From assembly GCF_032854445.1 (NCBI RefSeq), contig NC_088303.1, positions 8,315,501-8,379,500 of the forward strand: 64,000 nucleotides of DNA, written 5' to 3'. Origin of the DNA: Liolophura sinensis (Eukaryota; Mollusca; Polyplacophora; Chitonida; Chitonidae). This document shows, piece after piece, positions 11,301 to 23,300 of the stretch (position 1 is the stretch's first letter; each line of letters begins with the position of its first letter). The notes beneath the pieces are model-generated. The model was not told the origin of the DNA. It ran no database searches and was given only the letters and a program-made list of their open reading frames with translations. The translations under genes and the position numbers were made by a program.

Positions 11301-14300
11301 CCTTAACCCCTGCACCCAACAACCTCACCAACAAAACACAGGATAATGCCCATTTCACAGGCAAATGGGCACAAGTTCATGAGCCATTCTACCCAAAACA
11401 GACGTACTAGAAAGACGCCACCAGACCCTGTACACAGGCGCCAGCTACCCCCAAATGTTAACCTCCGCCGCATCTGCTGGCCCGCCTAAACGACTTACCT
11501 TGCTACTGAGCAGATGCTCAATCCACAACTACGGTTGACGGCTGAAAATAGTACGGCAATTAGCATATATAGGCACGGTGTCCGGAAAGGCTGACTTGTG
11601 AAAGAGGGGCCGTACATATTTGGGCTTTAGAGAGAGGGTTTTAGAGAGTTATCTGCCCTTAGCTAAAAGGACAACTATTTCACAAAGGCAATGAAGCAAC
11701 TGCTTAGTCCCACGAATCAAATTAGTCCCAAAGATATCAGCTTCGAGCACCAGCAATTTTAACCACCGAGGACCAGGTTTTGCAGCATGTTGGGTAGAAA
11801 TTTGTGTTCTTTTCACACTGTTTGTGTGACATTATGTCTTCCTTCAACTCGCACTGGTTATTCAAAATTTTATAACATTTAAGGAGTTCTGAAAAGAAAA
11901 CCGGGCACAAAGTCAGTGGTTTAAGCCAACTTCCATGTACAGAATTCCATTGGGAGTATCGATGGTGGCCACAGTGTGATAGTGATCCAGACCCTCACAG
12001 CTATGTATGAGAAATTAACGTTTCAACAAATACAATTTAACTCTTCTGGATTTACTTCAAGGGAGGGACGAAGGATCCCAAAATCATGTATATATTAGAA
12101 TACTGTACATACCACGTGCTGAGTTGTTGCCGTAAATGGCAATCCGCGCATGCGTATGATGGCTTGGCCTCCGCGAGACAAAAATATCTGAGCCTCAGTA
12201 TTGCAACCTGAAAGAAAGAACAGCAAGAAACAATTAAACTTGGGTATAGTCAGGGGAAGTATCTGTGTCTATTAGATGCATTTATTTGCTTTTCTCGGCA
12301 TCATCATCTTCACGGTTATAACAAAAAATCCGGCATAAGGCCCCGCAAATCTGATACTAGTAATACAAATAACTTCTTGACTTATAAGTTTGGTGGGACG
12401 GGTGCCTCTCGGTGATTCACACTTTAAGGCTAACATATCAATCCAGGGTCTTTAAAAATCCAAATTACAAGAACATCATTGGTAATGTTTGTAAAAGTGG
12501 AAGCGGTCTCCCGACATCATACCTCCGGCAACATTGACGAAGTCTTTTCCTGATGCCTTGTACACCTCAATATAACGCTGACCAATGTGATGCTTGTGTC
12601 GCTTAAGAGCCAGATCTCGGTTTTCTTCGTTTTCAAATCGAATCAGAGCTTCCCCATTACGTCTTCCTTGTTGACTTAAACACAGCGCCACGCCTCCTCT
12701 GGTGGACAAACAGACAAAACAGCTGTTAATTATGGCATCTTTCATTATGATAAATTCGCAGAAAAAAAGTGTCCTTTACCATATATTTTAAATGAAAAAA
12801 ATATATCAAATGTAAGAAGAGAGGTTCATTAAGATAGCCCTCACTTTTTAAAAGTGGTTTTTCGGTATCAAGATAAGTTAAAACTTTGGAGGTATAAAGA
12901 GAATTATGCCTAAATAGATTTATACCTCCATGCTACAACTTTAGGAGAATTCATGTTCTAATGTTGAAGAAAGTCGTTTACAATTTTAATTTGGAACATT
13001 ACATCAAAATCAATGTATTCACAATACTGGCCAAATGTGCCCATGTAACATTTAAAAATAAATTTGACTTACCTAGCAATATTAAGGCCTTTGAAAAAAC
13101 GTGCGATGTCCTGATCAGAGGATTGCCATGGTAACCCACGTGCTCTGACAACAGTGCTGTCATCGACATGCTCATTCTTACTGCTGTAGACAACAAAAAT
13201 GGGAGAGAAAAAAAATACGAGTGAGTAAATAAAAGCGGGATTGAGTTTGCTCAGGGTTCCGTGTCTTGTCAACACAAGGTAAACCCTTGGTTAGACACAC
13301 ATAATAAACGTGGCGACTGCTGGCGCTAGGTCCGCACGTAGCTGTTTAGGCCATACAAAGATGGGGCTTCAATGTCCATATATACAGACGAAACATGCAG
13401 TCTGACAGCCGCTTTAACAACTAAAATCATCTCTTGTGATGATAAGAGCAATTCCTGTTCCATCCACTTGCGCACGAGTGGTGTTGGTACCGTGCAAGGA
13501 GCATATTCTGAATTTGAAATGGCATGAAAAAGAATCCTTCATAAAATGTCAAAGCTTTGTAAGAGGCTATTCATCCAGATATTCATTTCCGCGAAGCGAA
13601 TATTTAGCCAAAACATCCCGATAAGTACAACTGTGTTATATACAAGGATCCACACATGGTTTCTTGCTTTGAAAGATGGCTTCTTTCGTGTAGGCTATCA
13701 TCTTAGTACTCAAATAGAGCCTTCCGCTTTTCACAGCATGTGACTAGTCAAGATGCCACAAGCAATTCGTGAACACCGGAATAACTTTTTGGAATTAACT
13801 ACATGTTAAAGCGAGCTAGTTGACAGGATCTAGAAAGAGTGGCATTAATGGCACCATTCTTACACATGAGACTAAGAAGCGTTTTTTTTTTTTTAGCCTA
13901 AAATGTCAAAAAACTCGCTTCATTATGCCTTCATCTTTAGCCAGAATTTGTATGTCAGTGGTGATCTATTCGCAATAGTATTAACAATGCTACGCAGGTA
14001 GATGGACCTAAATTCAGGGAGCTTTTACTATAAGCTGGCGATGTACTCGTATTCAACTCGAATGCCATACTTCTCAAAAAAAACGTTCGAAGACGCTGCA
14101 GCGTTTGAGTGAGTGAGTGAGTGCTTGGGGTTTAACGTCGTACTCAACAATTTTTCAGTCATATGACGACGAAGGAATCATTAGGGTGCATGTACGTGTA
14201 ATGTGCCTCCTTGTAGCAGGACGGATTTCCACCACTCTTTTATTTAGTGCTGCTTCACTGAGACGACTTACCGAAGGCAAGTAAGCCGCCCCGCCCGAGC

Positions 14301-17300
14301 CATTATACTGATACGGGTCAACCAGTCGTTGCACTATCCCCTTCATGCTGAACGCCAAGCGAGGAAGTTACAACTTCCTCTTTTAAAGTCTTAGGTGTGA
14401 CTCGATCAAGGATTGATCCTGGATCTACCGGTCCCGAAGCGGACGCTCTACCAACTATGCTATCCGGGCCGGTCGCTGCAGCGTTTGATGTTATCTTAAT
14501 AAAAAGCATTATCTGATGCTGGAGTCTTTCATTGTGTGGCCCATGGGAAGACGTTCGTGTTTGGAAAGTTATCTGCTGAGAGCTGAATTTGAATTATTCG
14601 GAATTATGACGTTTACTGTTCGGAGTTGAGACGTGCACTGCTCTGAGCCGGGACGTCATATGCTTGAAGTTGGGACATTAACCGGTCGGAACTAGGACGT
14701 TAACTGGTCGGAGTTGGGGCGTTTTTAGCTGGGAGCTGGGATATTAATTGGTCGGAGCTGGGATATTAACTGGTCGAAGTTGAGACGTTAAGCGTTCGGG
14801 TTGGGATGTTAACTTTTCGGGTTTGGAATGTCACTGAGCCTATAGTGAGTTTGTCGTGGTGTGTGGTTTACACACTTTGGCCAGACCTCGTCGAGCTCTG
14901 TTAACACTTTATACGGGCAATAAACACGGCTTGTTAAGTAAGGATAATTGAGCGTGCTCCAAAGTACGTGTTAATGATGGTAAAGATTTTGTCCCCGTGG
15001 GGTGTCACGTTTTCTTATGCTCTCGTGACCCTGGTGTGATCGGTCCCACATAAGCTCAGTCAGAAATTTGGATTATTCAAAACAGAACTCATGTTTAACC
15101 ACGGGACTCTCAGTGTTAGAGTTATTAGAGGGAAACATAAAAAAGAGGAATGAGAGATGATCTGGTCACGAGTCTAAACTGCGGAACAGATTCAGATCAT
15201 TTATGTTTCAAACAGCACGCACACTGTAGTCATGCGGTGGTATTACAGTAAACCCCTACTTCGTGAATTTAACGCAAAAGAACAGGCTATAATCACAAAA
15301 CCAACATATAAGAAAAAAATACATATTGCAGGATAAGAAAAAAAAACTGTATAACAAAGTTACATTTCCGTTCAATGTTGAAATGAAGTTTTTACCAAAG
15401 TATATCACAGGCCAAAAAACAACATTTTATTTCTTTCAAAAAACGACTTGATCAGCATAACTATAATAATATACATATACATCAGAAAAAATACATAAAT
15501 TTTAGTTTGAAGAAGATAGTGATTTAGAGAAGATAAGCGATTTAAAGAAGACCCTTAGAAGGATGCAATAAAGTCAGTCCAAACTATTTACATTCTTTTA
15601 CTTTCAGTTTAGAAACTCACCAAATGCCTGGCTCTAATCGCTCGCTAACGATATCTGGCTGACTGAAAACATGACCTGGTGAGCAAAATAAATTGTTATA
15701 CATATAGATTCGATCATTTTTAGCTCTGACAGTACCAGTGCAGAAGGATTAAATTTAATGGTATTACTACATAACGATACCGTTACCAATAACATCAAAA
15801 CGAAATGAAACTTTACACTCTAACATGAACGGATGCTTGCAAAACACTGATGTAGACCTATATATGTATAATATGAAGCTTTATATCACTACATTTTATG
15901 TTTATCGGGAATATATCTTAAACGTAGTATATATCAAAAGTATGGAGGGGCTTGAACACAAGGGCGATTCTGTATCAAATAATTCACTTCCATGTTATGT
16001 AGTGAAAATGCAACACTTTAACATTTAACATTCATGTTGACCAGCCTATGTAGACTTCTATGAACAACGAAGTTGATATTCCCGTCGCGCTGAAAACCCG
16101 TTCAGTGACAGGCTTCTAGTTACGCTGGGGCTAGATTGACGGATTGTGCGGCGAAGACAGGCGGAAAATTGTGAAACCCGCCTTCGGCAGTATTCCTTAC
16201 CTAGTGAGACGACCCGTTTGCCTTGTGGAATTGTAATTAATGTGTGATAACAGTGTCAAACGAGTTAATGTCCACTGGAATGCTGCAGGGCGTAGTTCTG
16301 ATTTGTACCGGTCGGTGTAGCTTATGTGTGCACGGTACCTCACAGAAGCTTGTAAGCACAAGCCATCCATTTTTTGTAACACAGCATGTTTCAAAAAACT
16401 TTCTCTATTTTTGCAGATCAATAGCCGCTCGTTTGAAGCGCATTCGCGCCGCATTTATATACGTGTATTCACTTTTAATACACACGGGAAGTCATTGTGC
16501 CAGGCAATGGCGATCGAGGGCGGCTTCCAGTGGGCATGCTTATATGGGTCAAAACGATTCAGTCAATCGGAACAGGCTTCAAGACTGAGGTTCTCGTCTC
16601 AGTAAGCTTAAGGGCTGATTATGGTGATAACAGACTAACACCACACTTCCAATAGTCAAGATATAATATACGGACCGGTTGTATTGTGAAGAAATGGACA
16701 GAGTAACCAAAACAGAAGAAATGGCCTACGGCAAATAATTGGTGTATTAGCCCACATGGGGCGCCTTGAAGATTTGGATTGCTTTCGGCCTGTTTGCCCT
16801 CTTTTAAAGAGGAATAGGTACAATCAACCGAATAAATCAACATTTTGTATATAGTGAGCACCCAGGTAGAACGCTATCCAAGCGAATACAGTCGGGACTG
16901 ACTGATTTACTTATGGTGACATAGAATGCCATAAAGACAGCAAGAAGAGCATGCGTACAATGTGGTAAAAGGTTGGTTCATACAGATTATGTGCGACACA
17001 CTTCTCAGTCCCTTTAAAAACGTGGCTCCGCCATGAGGGCATTGATCTGGAGTAGACAACATTACAAATGCAGAGGGTTTTTTTTGTTTGTTTGTTTGTT
17101 TTTTCTTTAACTTAAAATGAAGTGCTAACGTGCTGATATGGAATGTCCAAGTTGGTCCGATTGGAAGCGGGATGAACAGTCAAAAAATGAGGGACAAAGA
17201 TGGATATGGAAGAACACGTGAGAATCAAATGCAACTTTTAAAACACACATAAATTATAGAGAAATACTGGGACATATATAATACCATGCAGAACTTACCA

Positions 17301-20300
17301 TCATTAATGAGTCTCTGTATTATTTTGGCCATTTCTTGACACTGTCTGATGCCATATTCCACTGATTGGTCAGCTTCCAATCCCAGATCTAGTTGAAATG
17401 TCAAGGTCATTTTCTCGTACTTTCCAGAATAACGCAATTCGGAATTTAACCCATAAATTGTATAATTAACTATGTTGTACGAATTAATATAGTTCACAAG
17501 AAAATCCCTCAATTATGTGCTGAAATACACAGCCACCTTTCCATCAGTATAATCACAAATTCACAACTGTTTAATATGACTACACGGCAGGTAAACAGAA
17601 TATAAGTATATTAAGTGATGTATTTAAGGTATGCCTTTGCAATCGTCAAGAAAATGTGTCAAATTTTACTTCTGTAAACATTTTTACTTTATATATCACC
17701 CATAGTCGTATATTCCATGATGATTCCTCTCTCAAGTTTTCATTTCCACCACACCAATGTTTCCTAAATTAGCATAATGCGCTTACTGAACAAGAACGAA
17801 CTACTTGTTTTTCCTCATTCGTCGCCACTGTCTTCAACGTGGTTAGGTACGCTAGGCAGCATACATTTTATGAATGTAAATATGTTGTCAGCCGGAAACA
17901 ATATAGGCAATGTCGACAACTTGTCCGAGTGTCTATTCAGTCAGAGTGTGATGTGCAGGGGGTCATGGTCTAGTCTCGCCGTCTATATACGCATGGCAAT
18001 GTTAGGACGTACGCTTACAGTCCAGTCAAGCGAGACGAATGCAAACTTGCCTGACTATATATACATACATATATATGCATCATACAGGGGTTATCTCCGT
18101 TCAACCTGTGAAACACTCCGCTAAGCATATTCATTCCGCCCATGTTGACAGCTTTCAAAAACATGGCGCTTGACATTATCAGGGAAGAGGTCAACAAGAA
18201 TTAGAGACAACTATAGTTTTCTTAATATGAAGACGGAAGGAAGATGTATGCACATATATGCAAAACCCGTACTTATTGAAAAGTAAAATACGATGCAAAA
18301 CACCGCGTTAGTGTTTGTCGCTGCCGTTGACAGGCAACAGTTGGGTCCTCCGTGAATTGGAAACAGTGAAATTATGTAAATCATATATTTACGCCACAAG
18401 CCTCTGACCCGAGCGAATTCCATAGAGAATGGAGAAAAAGACAACATAGTCTTAAAAGTTGGCCACCTTGACACGATCTGGCTTAGGAAAACCAATCAAC
18501 CTTGATATGTATCCATATAATGTTTTGTGATAGACAATCCGCAACCCAGATTTTTCACTGGAGTGCAATTTTGATTCTCACGAGAATTAAGATCTAAAAT
18601 ATCAGATTTGTTTATTGTTGTCTTATCACATTTTGCGACTTCCTGCAGGTTATCCCACTCAGCCAGTCGTAACAGTCATGCTTTCTAATAACTCTCTTAT
18701 CGCCGCATTCAGGTTGATTGTCAAAATTCTGAATCTCAGGTAAAAAAAATGTCTCCATACTGCTATGTATATATTTTTTTCTAATAACTAAGATACGTGC
18801 TGGATTGTGAGCGCTCATTGTACAAGAACGCTTGTAAGCACAGTGTTTAACTGCCGGGTGCTGACATATACCCCTCTGTATATGAAATAGTGTCATTGTA
18901 TTCATATCATATATCTAATGAATACAAAAAACTGATATCAATGGTTAAAGATCCACGCCCATCTTTTCACAGTAACCGATATCGATCTCTTGGCCTGTAA
19001 TGACATTGTCCACAATGGCCTCTTTATAAGCTTTTTCCCTTGAGCTATTGCGTGATCTGTACGAGCTGATCGCAATAAACGAAGTACTGAATCACGGGGT
19101 GTACCTGGAGTGGTTTGAGGTGGGGGGTGGAGTGTTTCATTCAGACGGGGAAGGGAATGGGGGAGGGAATGGTGGAGGGGTGGAGGGGTGGAACGTGGAA
19201 AAATAATAGCATGACGTAATATATTGGATAACACGTCTCGTAAGAGCAGGGCACAAGTGATGTGCCACTGAGACTTACATGGATTATTAGATTCAAACTT
19301 CTTAGCAAGACACAAACATCAACTTTACACTTGTGTCCAATGCCCTATACTCATGTCATTAGAAAGAAACGGTACATATGGAAATGAACAACCAGCAAAC
19401 TAACAGCGATCCCTAAGAACGATATCATATAGTACAGAATTACAGGTATGAACCGAACGTACACTTGTTTTGACCGGGTGTTTACCAACAAATAAAGAGG
19501 TAATCAAGATGATCAGAAATGACATTTCGATGGGCGTGTTAATCTCTCAAACAGTATGGTACGTCCATATAACATAAATATACATGTGATTTTATATGTG
19601 TACGTGTTCTAAAAAAACATGAAAACTGTTTAAACATAAACAAACCCTGTGCTGAAAAAAAACGAATGTCTATACTTTCGTGCATGCTTCCGGATGTTAA
19701 TTATTCGTTATCAATGTAAATCTGCTTTGGGACTTTATGATTAAATGCGTAACAAGAATGTATAAAAGGGACATACACAGGAATTTGTCAAATGAGGCTC
19801 AGAAAGATATTAATAGCAAAAGCCAAAAGAACATGTGGTTTGTCTAGTTTGCCTTTTTATGACTGAGTCATTAATAAATATTCATAAACTTGGAACAGAT
19901 CTATTAAAACATGACAGTTTCTTGTTTAAAACCCGGTTCTACATTTCCTCTGCTTACAATAGATTCATTGTTGAAATTCAGCGTTCGTAAAGCTGCCATG
20001 CATAACGGACGCATGCGGACAATCAAAACAGTCATCCTACATAAATTAACGAAAATCAAAAAAATAAAATAGGTGTACGTCGTAACTGTTATTAACTTTT
20101 TCTGGGCTCCTTGTCATTTAAAATTTTTACTATCATAATGTTAAATAGTATTTCAATGATCCACATGGCGTGTTTCACCCAAAAAACACAATTATCCCAC
20201 TTAGTTCGATCAATGTTGAATTTAAGTATAAACTGCTACTGGCCCATACATTTATGCAACGAAACTCGACTTTCTTCTTTAATGAGAAAGAACTAGACCT

Positions 20301-23300
20301 AATACCGACACCGCACATTGGTATTAAATCTTTCGGGATGTATGTTCACCGCATGTAGGTGTGAACTGACATGTAGCTCTTGATAACAACATGTTAATTT
20401 CTGTTTTTTGACCGTCATGAAAGTATCAGTGAGTAAAAGGTCATTAAATTTGCTTTTCACCTTGCATAATTAATATGATTTACAAAATGGGTAAACCATA
20501 TTTTATAATTTGATAAAAAAAAATTGTTAAAACTAATGCCATGCACATGTATCTACCCTATATGCATCAATCTATATATTGAATTTTTTTTAATGAATTC
20601 AGCCGGTCGGTGTTTAAGTTACAGCCTGTTGGGCTCAAGGACATACGGATCAATACTGTGTTTAGCCCGGGATTCCAGTTTATCACAGCTGTTGTCTGTG
20701 CATTGTTATCACGACCAAACCCCCAGCCCCTGTGCAAGACAACAACTTCCCAGGTATTGACTGCCACAAATCAAAGACGGCAACACATGGCCGAGGTAGA
20801 GCTGTCACCAGGAAATTATGCACAACGGAATTAGCGACTTTTTTCATTCAGGGAGTTAAAGGAAGAAAATGGGCGTGGTCAGACGCAACACGTTGTGAAG
20901 AGGGCGGGCCATCGTGAACACAGACGTCAAACAGGCAAATCGAATGGGTTATATGCATAAAAATGCTTTAAAAATGCATATTGCATACCGGGCGTGAATA
21001 ACTAGCATCAATTAATGAAATGTTTAGAGGGAGAAGTGGGTTGGGTTGGGGTGGGATGGGGTGGGGTTGGAGCTGGCGGTCGGTAAGTAACAGTAACAAT
21101 GAAATTTAAAGTATAAGACAAGTGTCTGGAATAAAAGACTAAACATGTTTAAACAGTAAAGATATGATAATAGACAATTAAATATTCACCGCGTGCGTTA
21201 TAATTAAACACACTATATGCTCGACCCATTAGCTTAATTGGCTTTTTATTTAAATGTTGTATGCTAATACAAGCACACCTGTGAATCTGAACAGCAACGT
21301 TTTCATGAAAGGATACATTCCAATATTTCCTTGATGCAGGTGATATGGTTGGCCTTGTAGAACTTCTTGAATTCCTTGCGTATATCGAAAAACTTGTAAA
21401 AATACTGTGAGAGTTGAATGTTCTTGTTGGAGGCCTCGGCGTGAATACATTGCCTCAAGTGAGCCGGGCCATCCATGCATAAACAAAACGACTTGCCGCC
21501 ATGGTTCGGGTGAACTCCTTTGGCACTCAAAAACCTATCGAACTGAAAAATGAAAAGAAAAAAAACAAATTGAATGTACAAGACATCAGAGTAGACATTA
21601 CATTGAAAAACGTATCATAGGCAAGAAAAAACATCTAAAATGAGTTGTACAATAAGGTATTAATGGCACATAAATGTCACCACCATGGATAAAAGCAACC
21701 AAAATGAACAGGACAATCAAGGATCTACGGAACTCATAACATACCCAACTTTAAAAAAGTATTCAAAATGAATGGACAAGCGCGAGTGCATGGAATTGTC
21801 GTTATTACCGGTCAGCAAACTATTGGGATGTAATACAAAGATTAGACTTCCCTCTGCTGTATTACAGGGACACAGGACAGTAAATAAGGAGGCGCGTATC
21901 TTGAACATTCCACTTATATTGACAAACAAAACAAACAAAGAACAATAATATTTCCACTTCATGTTCTTGAATTTTCGTTTTGAAAAATACAGGGGTACTA
22001 GGAGCAGAATTGTACATAAAAAACACCTAAATCTGGATCCACTTCCACTGTAATCACAAAAACAGCTCCCAAGGCTTTCTCTGTGGATCGTTTTAGGGGC
22101 CGTATTACAACCTGTCATGTGAGCTTGCATGGAAAACGTCCCTGCGCCAGAGGACTGCGGAGGTATGCAATATTTACTCTGCAGAAGGAGAGTAAAGGGC
22201 ATTCGGTTCTTGTCGAAGTTCACCGTCTCCGTCTTGCCTGACCTCGACCAGAAAGAATCCGATATTTGTTCACACATAGCTGAGGTCCAAACAAGACCCT
22301 CACGATTTCTTTCAGCAGAGATGGATTCTTTTACACAAATGTTAACCTGATTACATTAGTTCAATTCATGTTCAAGATATCCTTGCTACTTTTTACTTTT
22401 AGTTATGGCTGAAGATGAAGATATGAAAAATGACGTCACCGCTTCGTGTGTGTCTGTCATGAGAGCTGGTGAAACAAACAGCTGTTAACTTTTTTCCAAT
22501 ATCTTAAAGATATACAGATCAATGGTGACACCACAGCCTTTAACTATTGTTTGGACTGACACTGAGCAACTTAAAGACAAATTTATGCTCAACATACCAT
22601 ACACATGCACATGTTGATGTAGAACTACGGCATACGTGTAGTTCCATTTTTGAACGACTAAAATGAAACGCTGAGGTTTTATAAAATTAAGACAAACCAA
22701 CCATGCAATGCAAGTCAAGGCCATCGGGAATAGAACTCTTAACTTATACGTTCACTATCAATACGCTTTGACATGTTTAACTAACTACAAGCATGGCAGA
22801 TTATTCTTTGGTAAAAATCGCAAAAGTAGCTTACATATAGCCTCATGTAGTAAGGCTGCAATTTTTGAAAAGTTCAAATGTGTTGCGACTGCTCACAACA
22901 GTAAAAATGGGCGGGGCTTATAATTACATTCCAACCCTTATCATGGATGGCCTATACGATATAAGTCAGTATTGTGTGGGTATCGACCGCGTGGCGGCTG
23001 TGTCGCACATAAGGTCCCGTCGTCAGCTGTGTTTTCACCCTCCTGGTCCCATGCATTGCCTGGATCGTGATGTACACTGTGTAGAGAGAGATCTATACGG
23101 CTCATCGCTACAGCGAGCTGAAGGCCTCAGGCGAAAAGCAACAGGCTGCTCGTTTTCCCATCAAACCGTGGGTATACAAAAAATCCAACATGGCCGACCG
23201 AAGCAACAAGTGTATTTTCATGCAGATAATGTATAAAATGCGGTTTTTGTATTAATGGGGAAATGTGTGAGTTTCCGCGTCAAGGTAAACGAAGTAAGCT

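Larger units (their letters stand above)
13858..15600. other. ESRP intron segment with a SINE and a 22-bp array
   Basis: This part of the intron between exons 5 and 6 contains the complete SINE at 14109-14473 and the tandem array at 14598-14839. No other coding signal is visible. Confidence 0.6.
17389..21316 (-). other. ESRP: U12-type (minor spliceosome) intron of ESRP
   Basis: 3928-nt intron with 5' splice site GTATCCTTT and, at the 3' end, ACCTTGAC with the branch A 12 nt before the CTAG acceptor. Both match the U12 consensus (RTATCCTTT and TTCCTTRAC), and there is no long polypyrimidine tract. Joining here restores the conserved EYL. The intron also holds two G-rich stretches (19108-19195, 21038-21070) and no other recognised gene. 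Confidence 0.85.

Noticed and set aside
14405-14475. Possible tRNA gene on the minus strand
   Set aside because: A and B boxes are present but belong to the SINE head; no cloverleaf acceptor stem, and the target-site duplication shows retroposition.
16244-16605. Overlapping 93- and 114-codon frames
   Set aside because: Inside an ESRP intron on the opposite strand; two different frames are open over the same bases and neither resembles a protein family.
20524-20917. Cluster of four short plus-strand frames
   Set aside because: Intronic to ESRP, mutually overlapping in different frames, no similarity.
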